64,000 nt of DNA from NCBI GenBank assembly GCA_964244885.1, contig CAXTKD010000008.1, forward strand, positions 62,001 through 126,000, read 5' to 3'. Source of the DNA: CAXTKD01 sp964244885. Lineage in GTDB: Bacteria; Pseudomonadota; Alphaproteobacteria; Sphingomonadales; Sphingomonadaceae. Below, one piece after another: positions 1 through 8,272 of the stretch. Under the pieces are notes generated by a model. It ran no database searches, was not told the origin of the DNA, and saw nothing but the letters and a program-made list of their open reading frames with translations. The position numbers were made by a program, and so were the translations under genes. Numbering within the stretch: the first letter of the stretch is position 1; each line of letters starts with the position of its first letter.

Positions 1-1
1 C

Positions 2-784
2 TGGCGGCTGTTCTCCGACGTCGACCTGCGCGATGCCCGCAAGCAGCGGTTCCGGAGCATGCACGACTGTTTCGTCAGGGAATTGCGCGACGGCGCTCGC
101 CCGTTCGATCCGGACCCGTCGGTGCTCGCCAGCCCCTGTGATGCGATCGTCGGCATGTGCGGCCGCGTCGATGACGGCACGCTCTATCAGATCAAGGGCT
201 TCCCTTACGCGCTCCGCGATCTGCTGGGAGAGGACAGCGACGCGCGGACGTTCCGCAATGGCCGCTACGTCACCCTGCGGCTAACCGCCGGCATGTACCA
301 CCGCTTCCATGCGCCCTACGATCTCAGGGTCGAGCAGGTCACCTATATCTCGGGCGACACCTGGAACGTTAATCCGATCGCCCTTAAGCGCATAGAGCGC
401 TTGTTCTGCAAGAACGAGCGCTCCCCGATCCGCGCCCGTCTCTCCACCGGCCATCCGATCCTGCTTGTTCCCGTCGCGGCGATCCTGGTCGCCAGCATCC
501 GCCTCAACTTCCTCGACGTGAATCAGAGCCTGCGCGTCGGCGGTTCGCGCCGCATATCCTGCGCGGCAGACCTCGCGAAGGGGGAAGAGATGGGCTGGTT
601 CGAACACGGATCGACAATCATCGTCTTCGTCCCAGCTGATTTCGAGCTTGCCGAACTCGTGAGCGAAGGCGCGCGGGTTCGAGCCGGTGAGGTGCTAATG
701 CGGATGGACAGCGTCTGGTGCTGTCAGTCTAACGCTAACTCGTCTCCACCGGACACAGCGACCCCACCCCGCAGCTTCGTCTAG
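2..784 (+). CDS. psd: Phosphatidylserine decarboxylase proenzyme, partial and 3'-truncated by an IS
   Basis: This enzyme decarboxylates phosphatidylserine to phosphatidylethanolamine at the inner membrane. The frame is open from base 2, so the N-terminus lies outside the window. Family hallmarks seen are GMYHRFHAP (about 95 codons in), the ISGDTWNVNP and FCKNER blocks, and a GST tripeptide in EHGSTIIVF near the C-terminus. Ser of GST is the self-cleavage site that becomes the pyruvoyl cofactor in this family. From base 717 the reading frame runs into the terminal repeat of an IS6-type remnant, so the last 22 codons (after MRMDSVW) are IS-derived. The native tail after GST is short in this family, so only a few residues may be lost and activity is possible. 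Family assignment is firm; function of this truncated copy is uncertain. Confidence 0.85.
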   Translation, partial: WRLFSDVDLRDARKQRFRSMHDCFVRELRDGARPFDPDPSVLASPCDAIVGMCGRVDDGTLYQIKGFPYALRDLLGEDSDARTFRNGRYVTLRLTAGMYHRFHAPYDLRVEQVTYISGDTWNVNPIALKRIERLFCKNERSPIRARLSTGHPILLVPVAAILVASIRLNFLDVNQSLRVGGSRRISCAADLAKGEEMGWFEHGSTIIVFVPADFELAELVSEGARVRAGEVLMRMDSVWCCQSNANSSPPDTATPPRSFV

Positions 785-1326
785 CTCATGACCGCCTGCC
801 ACTCGGCCAGGGCGGCCGACCTCCTGGCGACCCAAGTTGCCGATCTCATTCATCGCGGCGGGATAGGAGCGTAGGCCATCGGCCACCAGGGTCTGCGGCC
901 GCCCGTAGCGCTTCATCGCGCGCTTGATGAAGCTGAGCGCCGCCGCCTTGTCGCGGGTCTTCGTTACGTAGCTTTCGAGCACCTCGCCCTCGTGGTCGAC
1001 GGCACGTGCATCCCGCCACCGATCTTAACGTAGACCTTGTCGAGGTGCCAGCGCCATTGGTGAAGGCTCGCATGTGCTGGACGCGCTTCCGCCTGATCTC
1101 GGCGGCGAACACCGGTCCGAACCTGTTCCACCAGAAAGGCACGGTCTCGTGGCAGATGTCGATGCCGCGTTCCGCGAGCAGGTCCTCGACATTCCGGAGC
1201 GACAGGCGGGTACTTCACAACCAGCCGGATGATCTCAGGCAAGCTGTTGAAATAGCGGAATGGGCTCTTCATTCAGCGCCGGTAGGGCCGACTGAGGCAC
1301 GCGGCAAATTTAGTCTGACAATGTCC
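717..1326 (-). pseudogene. IS6-family transposase remnant (type B), internally deleted and frameshifted
   Basis: This is a decayed copy of the intact element at 12167-12982. Its left end carries GGTGCTGTCAGTCTAACG and its right end CAAATTTAGTCTGACAATG, as in the intact copy, but it is about 610 bp instead of 816. Pieces of the transposase can be read on the minus strand in several frames: MKSPFRYFNS at the N-terminus, RWHLDKVYVKIGG, and SYVTKTRDKAAALSFIKRA. The C-terminal third around NNRAENSH is deleted. It cannot encode a functional enzyme. Its insertion forms the 3' end of the upstream psd gene, and its other end lies about 100 bp before the molybdopterin oxidoreductase. Confidence 0.85.
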
Positions 1327-1428
1327 TTGCGGATTTTTCCCAGAACCAAACTCTTGTTACGTCGTTCTCGACATGGGAGACATCGGTCATCGAAAATCCC
1401 ATGCTTGATATGGTTGGTAAGGGTTGCG

Positions 1429-3717
1429 ATGGCGGAGCAGGAATCGGATAATCCGAAGATCAAGCCCTTCGCCGGTCCCGCCGGCGGCTGGGGTTCGGTT
1501 CGGTCGCTAGCGGAAATCCTGCCACGAGAGCGGATCGCGCCCGAAGCGCTCCGCGAGCTGGCACGGCAGAACAAGCCCGACGGCTTCGCCTGTGTCAGTT
1601 GTGCCTGGGCGAAGCCCGCCAATCCTCACCCATTCGAATTCTGCGAGGAGGGCGCGAAAGCCACTGCCTGGGAATTGACGAACCTCCGAACCACGCCCGA
1701 GTTTTTCGCCGAGCACACGCTGAGCGAGCTGCGCACGTGGCGGGACTATGACCTGGAGCAACACGGCCGGCTGACCCACCCGCTTCGCTACGATCCTGAA
1801 ACTGACAAATATTCGGCCTGCAGCTGGGAAGACGCGTTCGCCGAGATCGGCCGCACGATGAAGCCGCTCGATCCTAAATCGGTCGTCTTCTACTCTTCGG
1901 GTCGCACCAGCCTCGAGGCCTCGTACATGTACGGCCTGATGGCTCGGATGTTCGGCAACCAGAACCTGCCTGACAGCTCGAACATGTGCCACGAGTCAAC
2001 CTCGGTCGGCTTGAAGGCTTCGATCGGCGTTCCCGTTGGAACGACCCGGCTCGAGGATTTCGAGCATTGCGATGCCATCCTTTTTTTCGGACAGAATGTC
2101 GGCTCGAACTCGCCGCGGATGCTTTACAACTTGCGGGACTGCCGCAAGCGCGGTGTCGATATCATCACGTTCAACCCGCTCAAGGAACGCGGGCTCGAGC
2201 GCTTTACCGATCCGCAAAACCCGATCGAGATGACGACGCTCGGGGAGACTCAGATCTCGACTCAGTATCATCAGGTGAAAGCCGGCGGCGACATCGCCGC
2301 CATGATGGGCATCGCAAAATTCCTTGTCGAATGGGACGACGCTGCACGGGCGAAGGGGGAGCCGCCGGTCCTCGACCAGGATTTCATCGGCGCGCACACC
2401 TCCGGATTTCCGGCCTTCGTTGATGCCGTTCGCGGCTTCACATGGGAGGAGATCGAGCACGATAGCGGCCTGCTGAAAGCTGATCTCGAAGCCTCCGCGA
2501 GGGTCTATGCCAAGGCGAAGGCCGTCATGGCGATCTACGGCATGGGCCTGACCCAGCATGTGAAGGGGGTCGAGAACGTCCGCATGGTCGTCAACTTGCT
2601 CCTGATGCGCGGCAATATCGGGAGGGCCGGCACGGGGCCGACGCCGGTTCGCGGCCATTCCAACGTGCAGGGGCAGCGGACGGTCGGTATTACCGAGAAG
2701 ACCGAGCTCGTTCCGGTCGAGCGACTGGAGGCGCAGTATGGCTTCGAGGCGCCGCGCGAGAAGGGGCTCGATACCGTCGAAAGCTGCCAAGGCGTCATCG
2801 ATGGCTCGGTCAAGGCGTTCATCGCAGTCGGCGGTAACTTCCTTCGCGCCGTGCCCGAGACCGAGGCGATGGAGACAGCCTGGCCAAAACTGGATCTGTC
2901 GGTGCAGGTCGCCACCAAGCTCAATCGCAATCACCTGTTTCCAGGCAAAGTCACCTACCTCCTGCCGTGCCTGGGCCGGATCGAGGAGGACGTTCAGGCG
3001 ACCGGCCCCCAAGCCGTCTCGGTGGAAGACTCGACCAGCTGCATCCATGGTTCGCGCGGCAAGGCGACCCCCGCCAGTCCGACGCTCCTGTCCGAGCCGG
3101 CGATCATGGCCGGCATCGCGAAGGCCATCCTTACTCCAAACCCCAAGGTCAATTGGGACGCCTGGGTTGCGGACTACGCGCTGATCCGGGACGCGATCGA
3201 GGAAACGTACCCCGCCTTCTTCAAGGACTTCAACGCGCGGCTGTTCGAGCCTGGCGGCTTCTGGAAGGGCAACAAGGCGTCTGAGCGGATATGGCAGACG
3301 CCAAGCAGGAAGGCCGAGTTCCTCGTTCCGAGCGCCTTGTCGGCGACCGGTTTTGAAGAGGCGGCCGGGCGCTTCCGCCTGATGACGCTTCGCTCGAACG
3401 ACCAATTCAACACGACGATTTATGGCTATCATGACCGCTTTCGCGGCGTGAAGGGCACGCGCGACGTGCTTTTCATTAACGCGGCGGACATGGCTGAGGC
3501 GGGGCTCGTGGAGGGCCAGATCGTCGCGCTGGAAAGCGATGCGCAGGACGGCAAGCGTCGTCGGCGCGATGGCCTCATCGTGACGCCATACGACGTGCCG
3601 CGCGGCTGCCTCGGCGCCTACTACCCCGAATGCAACGTCCTGATGCCGGTCGAGCATCACGCCGAGCAAAGCCACGTGCCCGCTGCCAAGTCGGTGCCTG
3701 TGCGGATCTCGGCTTGA
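1429..3717 (+). CDS. FdhF/YdeP-family molybdopterin-dependent oxidoreductase
   Basis: The protein (762 aa) belongs to the formate-dehydrogenase-like Mo-bisMGD oxidoreductases of the YdeP type. ATG 1429 is chosen because the family's opening signature (PAGGWGSVRSL, residues 17-27) follows it and upstream codons read IS-derived sequence. Cys55, Cys58 and Cys72 suggest an Fe-S site near the N-terminus. The central region contains VVFYSSGRTSLEAS, GMGLTQHVKGVENV and LLMRGNIGRAGTGPTPVRGH, typical of the molybdopterin-binding body, and the C-terminal domain (from about residue 640) reads RLMTLRSNDQFNTTIYG. No partner subunit and no FdhD sulfurtransferase is in the window. The native substrate of this family is not established; E. 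coli YdeP is linked to acid resistance. It is isolated between IS remnants on both sides. Confidence 0.88.
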   Translation: MAEQESDNPKIKPFAGPAGGWGSVRSLAEILPRERIAPEALRELARQNKPDGFACVSCAWAKPANPHPFEFCEEGAKATAWELTNLRTTPEFFAEHTLSELRTWRDYDLEQHGRLTHPLRYDPETDKYSACSWEDAFAEIGRTMKPLDPKSVVFYSSGRTSLEASYMYGLMARMFGNQNLPDSSNMCHESTSVGLKASIGVPVGTTRLEDFEHCDAILFFGQNVGSNSPRMLYNLRDCRKRGVDIITFNPLKERGLERFTDPQNPIEMTTLGETQISTQYHQVKAGGDIAAMMGIAKFLVEWDDAARAKGEPPVLDQDFIGAHTSGFPAFVDAVRGFTWEEIEHDSGLLKADLEASARVYAKAKAVMAIYGMGLTQHVKGVENVRMVVNLLLMRGNIGRAGTGPTPVRGHSNVQGQRTVGITEKTELVPVERLEAQYGFEAPREKGLDTVESCQGVIDGSVKAFIAVGGNFLRAVPETEAMETAWPKLDLSVQVATKLNRNHLFPGKVTYLLPCLGRIEEDVQATGPQAVSVEDSTSCIHGSRGKATPASPTLLSEPAIMAGIAKAILTPNPKVNWDAWVADYALIRDAIEETYPAFFKDFNARLFEPGGFWKGNKASERIWQTPSRKAEFLVPSALSATGFEEAAGRFRLMTLRSNDQFNTTIYGYHDRFRGVKGTRDVLFINAADMAEAGLVEGQIVALESDAQDGKRRRRDGLIVTPYDVPRGCLGAYYPECNVLMPVEHHAEQSHVPAAKSVPVRISA

Positions 3718-3814
3718 GCGGGTGTCCACGACCGTCAGTCGTCGGTTTCTTAGAACCTTAGCTGACGGGACCTCCGAGCCAGCGCATCGCGTGCCGGCGA
3801 CCGAGACGCCGACC

Positions 3815-3956
3815 GGGTGCTGTCAGTCGAACGCTAACTAGTCTCCCGCGTTGAGGGTCTTGGTCGTCCATCAAGGGCGGGGACTTTGCGGCTGATATAT
3901 TACAAACAACCAGCGGCGGTAATCCAGCATGCGGTGTGGCTCTACTATCGCTTCAC
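3815..3956 (+). mobile_element. IS6-family left-end fragment (type A)
   Basis: The fragment starts with GGGTGCTGTCAGTC and continues through the untranslated leader to the first roughly 20 codons of a type A transposase (AVIQHAVWLYYRFT), closely matching 38106-38260. It stops abruptly where the coding frame of an ABC ATPase remnant begins. This is a one-ended IS remnant marking a rearrangement junction. Confidence 0.8.
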
Positions 3957-4163
3957 CCTGAGGCGATCACCGTTGCCGAGCGAATCCTGGTCCTTGACGA
4001 AGGACGTGTGGCCGCCGACGTCCGGGTCGACCTTCCCGCCGCTCCGCTCTTTCGCGAGCGCGGGTGGCGGATGCGGCGGCGCCTTCTCGGCCTGATTGGA
4101 ATCGACGAGGCCCTGGCCGCCGTGCCGCAAGCGCTGCGGCGCCACTTCAACCAATGTGAGTGA
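3957..4163 (+). pseudogene. ABC transporter ATP-binding protein, C-terminal stump
   Basis: About 67 codons remain, reading EAITVAERILVLDEGRVA, then VDLPAAPLFRERGWRMRRRLLGL to a stop. This matches the region after the Walker B/H-loop of nitrate/sulfonate/taurine-type importer ATPases (usually TVTHDIDEAI followed by LADRILVL). Everything upstream, including Walker A, the signature motif and Walker B, has been replaced by the IS6 left end. No permease or binding protein gene lies nearby, so the transporter was lost in the rearrangement. It is a remnant, not a functional gene. Confidence 0.7.
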
Positions 4164-4203
4164 TACTTTTATTTTCTAAATAAATCCTATCTAACTGACT
4201 AAG

Positions 4204-4242
4204 GAAGCATTGTGCTTCGCCTTATAAATGAGATATACTCAT
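4204..4242 (+). promoter_or_regulatory. Inverted repeats upstream of the MFS operon
   Basis: Two perfect inverted repeats lie in an AT-rich leader: GAAGCA-TTG-TGCTTC (4204-4218) and ATGAG-ATATA-CTCAT (4228-4242). The second ends 7 bases before ATG 4250, where a ribosome-binding site would be, and no purine-rich Shine-Dalgarno is visible. They could be an operator or an RNA hairpin controlling the 4250-9007 operon. Function is inferred from position and symmetry only. Confidence 0.4.
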
Positions 4243-4249
4243 ATACTCT

Positions 4250-5461
4250 ATGAAGAACGCATACCGTCAAAAGCCAACCATGCTGCTGCTGGGCGCGGCC
4301 CTTATCGCGCCATCGTTCAGCTTCGTCGCGCTTCCCCCGATTCTGCCGAACATCGCGACCCACTTCGGCGGCGGCGAAGCTGGCAAAAACATTGCCCAGG
4401 CCGTCGAGGCACTGCCGTTTCTCGGGCTGGCCTTCGGCGGACTGCTGGCCGGCTGGTGCATTCGCCAGATCGGGACGATCCGCTCCATAGCGCTCGCCGG
4501 CATCGCACTGCTCTTGTCCAGCATCGGCGGGTTCGCCGGAGATAATTTGCCCCTGCTGCTGATCAGCAGCGCCACCTTGGGACTTGCGGCCGCGCTGGCG
4601 ACCAGCGCGCTCGCCGACCTGACGAGCGCCATCATCGAGGAGGAGCGGCGCACCCGGCTGCTTGGCATTCAGGTCGCCTTGTCGGACTTGTGCACGCTTG
4701 CCGGTGGCGCAGCGGCCGCGCTTCTGGCGCATCGGCTGGGATGGCACGGCCCGTTCCTGATCTTCACGGCCTTCGGCCTCTTCCTGCTGCTGTGCCTCAT
4801 GGCCGCGAGGCTGAGGCTCGCCCCTGTCGCGGCGGAGGCGGGCGGTCTGCTCCGCATGGCCCGGCTTGGCTGGCAGGTTTACCTCGCGGCCGGATTCATA
4901 TTCCTTCTGATCGCCACGCAGGCGACCCAGCTGCCGTTCTACCTTGAGCAACTCGGCTACGCGACGCCCGCCCAGCGCGCGGTCGTGACAACCTTCGCGC
5001 TGTTTTCGGCGATGTGCGGCTCCATATCCTTCGCGTTGCTGCAAGGCCGCCTGAAACCTTGGAGCATCCAGGGCGCCTCGGTTCTTCTGGTGACCGGGGG
5101 ACTGGCCGGCCTCGCGTCGTGGAACGGCGATCTTCCGGTCGGGCTCTTGTTCACGTTCGTCACCGGAGTCGGAATCGGGCTCACCGTGCCCGTGTTGTTC
5201 GCGTCTTCACTGCGCCTGGCGCCGCCTGGCCTGCGCGGACATTCGATCGGCTTGCTGAACGTGGCGATCTTCGCGGGGAGCTTTCTCAGTCCCATCGTCC
5301 TGACTCCGATCGTTCAGGCCGCCGGGTACGAAGGTCTGTACGTCGTCATGGCCGCGGCGGTCGCCGCGGTCGGCTTGCTCCGCTTCGGCTGGCTTCGCGC
5401 CCGCCAGCCGGCCGAATCCGCTAAAGCCCAAATCACGATCGAGGCCGCGACTGATGGATGA
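4250..5461 (+). CDS. MFS transporter
   Basis: This 403-aa integral membrane protein has about twelve hydrophobic segments, beginning with LLLGAALIAPSFSFVALPP. The loop between helices 2 and 3 reads GLLAGWCIRQIG, and RRTRLLGIQVALSDLCTL resembles the helix 4-5 region of the drug/metabolite MFS group. It acts at the inner membrane as a proton-coupled uptake or efflux carrier; substrate is unknown. It is the first gene of a tight operon: its stop overlaps the next start by 8 bp. The downstream hydrolase and dehydrogenase-like genes suggest that it moves the operon's substrate or product. The start is fixed by the first ATG after a non-coding AT-rich leader. Confidence 0.85.
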   Translation: MKNAYRQKPTMLLLGAALIAPSFSFVALPPILPNIATHFGGGEAGKNIAQAVEALPFLGLAFGGLLAGWCIRQIGTIRSIALAGIALLLSSIGGFAGDNLPLLLISSATLGLAAALATSALADLTSAIIEEERRTRLLGIQVALSDLCTLAGGAAAALLAHRLGWHGPFLIFTAFGLFLLLCLMAARLRLAPVAAEAGGLLRMARLGWQVYLAAGFIFLLIATQATQLPFYLEQLGYATPAQRAVVTTFALFSAMCGSISFALLQGRLKPWSIQGASVLLVTGGLAGLASWNGDLPVGLLFTFVTGVGIGLTVPVLFASSLRLAPPGLRGHSIGLLNVAIFAGSFLSPIVLTPIVQAAGYEGLYVVMAAAVAAVGLLRFGWLRARQPAESAKAQITIEAATDG

Positions 5462-5918
5462 AATCGAGTTTCAGCGGATCACGAACCGCGCGGGCGGCGC
5501 ACGCGCGCTCAGCGCGGATGAGCGGCGCAATGCGGAAGTCGTCCTCGCCACTTATGCCGCCTTCGCCGGCCATTGGGACGCTGCGGAACAGGCCGCTTTT
5601 TACACGCCGGACTTCGTCGATCACTCGACGATGCACGGAGCGACGTTCGCCGACCTGGCGGCGTTCGTCGCGGCTTTTCGCGCGGCTTTCCCCCACGGGT
5701 CGGTCACGATCGAGCGCCTGCTGGTCGATGGTGATTTCGTCGTCGCGCAGGTCATTGGTCGATTGAGCGACGAGCATCTGCCGGATGCCGCCATCGAAAT
5801 CTATCGCCTGGAAAACGGTCGCATCGCCGAGCATTGGGACGTTATCCGCCCCAACGCGGATCTGGGCGCCGCGACCGCGCGGGTGGAAGCCCATCCGATC
5901 AGGGGCGCCCGAACATGA
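5454..5918 (+). CDS. SnoaL-like / NTF2-fold protein
   Basis: This 154-aa protein has the features of the SnoaL-like NTF2 superfamily: an N-terminal helix (VVLATYAAFAGHWDAAEQAAFYTPDFVDH), a central F.AAFP block, and a C-terminal strand ending in GRIAEHWDVIRP. Members act as small cyclases, isomerases, hydratases or ligand-binding proteins in a cone-shaped pocket. The TPDFVDHS and EHWDV segments place polar residues at the usual pocket positions. It overlaps both neighbours (8 bp upstream, ATGA overlap downstream), indicating translational coupling. The reaction is not predictable from sequence alone. Confidence 0.75.
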   Translation: MDEIEFQRITNRAGGARALSADERRNAEVVLATYAAFAGHWDAAEQAAFYTPDFVDHSTMHGATFADLAAFVAAFRAAFPHGSVTIERLLVDGDFVVAQVIGRLSDEHLPDAAIEIYRLENGRIAEHWDVIRPNADLGAATARVEAHPIRGART

Positions 5919-6778
5919 AGATAACATCCAAGGACGGGACCCTCCTCGACGTGGACGTTAGCGGCCCGGAGGATGCGCCGCCGCTCGTCCTGTTCCATGG
6001 CGTCTCCTCCAGCCGATCGACCTACGACTGGCTTCCGGATCAAGTGACGGCGAACCGGCGCGTCGTCCGCGCCGACTTTCGCGGCCACGGGCGTTCCGAC
6101 TGGGCGCCGGGGCGCTATCTGATGGAGCGCTATTTCGAGGACGCCGTCGCCGTGCTCGAACAGGCGACGACGCGGCCGGCGGTGATGGTGGGCTTCTCGC
6201 TCGGCGGGTGCATGGCGTGGACGATCGCGCAGCGGCGGCCGGACCTCGTCTCGGCGATCTTCATGGAAGACCCGCCGCTCTACGGCGGGGAACCCGACGT
6301 TCACGATGCCACTGGAATCGTCCCCATCCTCCGGCGCTCGATCGATCAGGAGATCGCATGGACCGATCGGGGCGCATCTTATGAAGAGGCGGCCACCGAA
6401 CTGGGGGAGACGCCGATCGGGCCGGGCCTCAAATTCTCCGATGTGATGCTGCCGGACAGCATCCATTCGCTCGCCGCCTCGACCATGATGCGCGACCGCG
6501 GCGTCACCGAATCCTGCATCGCGATCGATATGCTTCGGGGGCTCGACACGCTGTCCCCGCTCCACCGCCCGGCGATGGTGCTCGCGGGCAATCATGAATT
6601 CGGTGGCGCGATCACGCCGGCGCTCGAGGAGCGGCTGGCGGCGACGCATCCGGATGTTCCGGTCGTGCGGCTGGCGAGCTGCGGCCATGGCTTTCAGACC
6701 TGGAAGCGCGGCCGCGAGACCTATCTGACTCTCCTGCTGGGGTTCCTCGCCCGGCATGCGCCGGTTAATCATGGCTGA
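5915..6778 (+). CDS. Alpha/beta hydrolase
   Basis: The 287-aa protein is an alpha/beta-hydrolase. The oxyanion-hole region is LFHGVSSS (about residue 23), the DFRGHGRSD strand follows, and the nucleophile elbow is GFSLGG with Ser as nucleophile (about residue 96). The catalytic His is probably in ASCGHGFQ near the C-terminus, with the acid between them in the LAGNHEFGGA region. ATG 5915 overlaps the upstream stop as ATGA and fits the family's N-terminus. In this operon it may hydrolyse an ester, lactone or C-C bond of an imported compound; substrate is unknown. It is followed with an 8-bp overlap by a saccharopine-dehydrogenase-like gene. Confidence 0.85.
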   Translation: MKITSKDGTLLDVDVSGPEDAPPLVLFHGVSSSRSTYDWLPDQVTANRRVVRADFRGHGRSDWAPGRYLMERYFEDAVAVLEQATTRPAVMVGFSLGGCMAWTIAQRRPDLVSAIFMEDPPLYGGEPDVHDATGIVPILRRSIDQEIAWTDRGASYEEAATELGETPIGPGLKFSDVMLPDSIHSLAASTMMRDRGVTESCIAIDMLRGLDTLSPLHRPAMVLAGNHEFGGAITPALEERLAATHPDVPVVRLASCGHGFQTWKRGRETYLTLLLGFLARHAPVNHG

Positions 6779-7955
6779 CCCGGCCCGCGAATTCGACGTC
6801 GTCGTTCATGGCGCCACCGGCTTCACCGGGCGGCTGGTGTGCGAGCGATTGTCAGGCCTGAGTCAGCCCACGCGATGGGCGATGGCCGGGCGCGACCTCG
6901 ACAAACTGGCGAACGTAAGCCGGCAGCTCGGCCTGTCGCGGGACGTCGCGCTGATCCGGGCGGACGCGGAGGACGCCGCGTCCGTTCGCGCGATGACCCT
7001 GCGAACCCGAGCCCTGATTTCAACCGTGGGACCCTACCAGCTGCATGGTTCCAGCGCCGTCGAAGCATGCGCAGAAACGGGCACGGACTATGTCGATATG
7101 ACGGGCGAGCCGGTCTGGATGCGCGACATGCTCGACGCGCACGCGTCGGCCGCCGCCACGTCGGGCGCGCGCATCCTCTTTTCCTGCGGCTTCGACTCCA
7201 TTCCGTTCGATGTGGGCGTTCACCAACTGCAGCGGCGCTGCATCGCCCGCTGGGGCCACCCCTCCTCGCGCATCCGCTGCCGCGTGCGCGCCCTGGAGGG
7301 TGGCATTTCGGGGGGGACCGCGGCGACGCGCCGGGCGACGGAAGCGGCGATACTGTCACGCCCCGAGATACCCGCGATGTTCGACGACCCGTTCCTGCTC
7401 ACCCCGGGCTGGCGCGGCGCCGACCAGCCCGCCGCGGACGCTGTAGCCCACGACCCGGTGATCGGTCGCTGGACATCGCCGTTCTACATGGCGTTCATCA
7501 ACACCAAGCATGTCCACCGAACCAACTATCTGCTGGGCGGGATGTACGGGCGGGACTTTCGCTACGACGAGGCTGTCGTGGCCGAAGGGGGGCGGGAGGC
7601 GGCCGAAGCTCGCGCCGCCTTCGACCCTTTCGAGGGCCGGGATGCGGTGCGGAGCGGCGACGGACCTTCGCCGGAGGAGCGGGCCGCAAACAGGTTCGAC
7701 CTGGTTTTCCTGGCCGATGGCCTTGGCGACGAGCGCCTCTGCCTGTCGGTCAGCGGGGAGGTTGATCCTGGCTATGAAGGCACCGCGCGAATGATGGTCG
7801 AGACCGTCCGCTGCCTGGCGGAGACCCCTTCGCTAGGCGGCTTCTGGACACCGGCGTCGCTGTTCGGCGACACGCTGGCTCGGCGGCTGGAAACCCATGC
7901 CGGGTTCCGTTTGACCGACGAGGATCCCACCACCGCTTTCACAACGGAGACGTGA
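6771..7955 (+). CDS. Saccharopine-dehydrogenase-like (trans-acting enoyl reductase type) protein
   Basis: This 394-aa protein begins with an NAD(P)-binding Rossmann motif, VVVHGATGFTGRLV (about residues 9-22), and continues with LISTVGPYQLHGSSAVEACAETGTDYVDMTGE, the signature of the saccharopine dehydrogenase/YMR226-like family. Relatives include mycobacterial trans-acting enoyl reductases and eukaryotic saccharopine-dehydrogenase-like oxidoreductase. CGFDSIPFDVG is also characteristic. It probably reduces an enoyl or keto group using NADPH. ATG 6771 is preferred over 6756 because it is closer to the Rossmann strand and gives a short 8-bp overlap with the hydrolase. It is not a lysine-biosynthesis enzyme by context. 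Confidence 0.82.
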   Translation: MADPAREFDVVVHGATGFTGRLVCERLSGLSQPTRWAMAGRDLDKLANVSRQLGLSRDVALIRADAEDAASVRAMTLRTRALISTVGPYQLHGSSAVEACAETGTDYVDMTGEPVWMRDMLDAHASAAATSGARILFSCGFDSIPFDVGVHQLQRRCIARWGHPSSRIRCRVRALEGGISGGTAATRRATEAAILSRPEIPAMFDDPFLLTPGWRGADQPAADAVAHDPVIGRWTSPFYMAFINTKHVHRTNYLLGGMYGRDFRYDEAVVAEGGREAAEARAAFDPFEGRDAVRSGDGPSPEERAANRFDLVFLADGLGDERLCLSVSGEVDPGYEGTARMMVETVRCLAETPSLGGFWTPASLFGDTLARRLETHAGFRLTDEDPTTAFTTET

Positions 7956-7957
7956 TC

Positions 7958-8257
7958 ATGAGCTTTGATGGTAACTGGAAAATCGCGATCGCCACGCCGA
8001 TCGGCAGACAGCTGGTCGACCTGAGGATCGCGGATCGCGGAGGAATCGTCTCGGGAACCGCGACGCAGGGCGACGAGACCGTGGATCTGATCGATCCCGT
8101 GGTCGAAGGCGACACCATCCGCTGGTCGCAGCAGATCACCAAGCCGATGAAGATGAAGATCAAGTTCTCCCTCACCCGCGACGGAGACACGCTGTCGGGA
8201 TCGGCCAAGCCCGGCATCCTTCCCAGCTCCGTCGTGACCGGGACCCGCGAACTCTAG
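7958..8257 (+). CDS. Small conserved beta-rich protein of unknown function
   Basis: The protein is about 99 aa, with alternating beta-strand-like segments (NWKIAIATPIG, IVSGTATQGDETVDL, DTIRWSQQITKPM, KIKFSLTRDGDTLSGSAKPG). The SG(T/S)A repeats resemble small calycin-like or DUF proteins that accompany enzymes in sphingomonad catabolic operons, but no family is recognised with certainty. GTG 7952 is an alternative start, two codons upstream of ATG 7958. There is no signal peptide, so it is cytoplasmic. It sits between the saccharopine-dehydrogenase-like gene and the DJ-1/PfpI gene and is very likely co-transcribed with them. Confidence 0.7.
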   Translation: MSFDGNWKIAIATPIGRQLVDLRIADRGGIVSGTATQGDETVDLIDPVVEGDTIRWSQQITKPMKMKIKFSLTRDGDTLSGSAKPGILPSSVVTGTREL

Positions 8258-8272
8258 CCAAGGATTGAAGCG

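Noticed and set aside
1996..3729. 577-codon open frame on the minus strand opposite the molybdopterin oxidoreductase
   Set aside because: It is a high-GC antisense shadow without domain motifs, fully overlapped by a well-supported gene.
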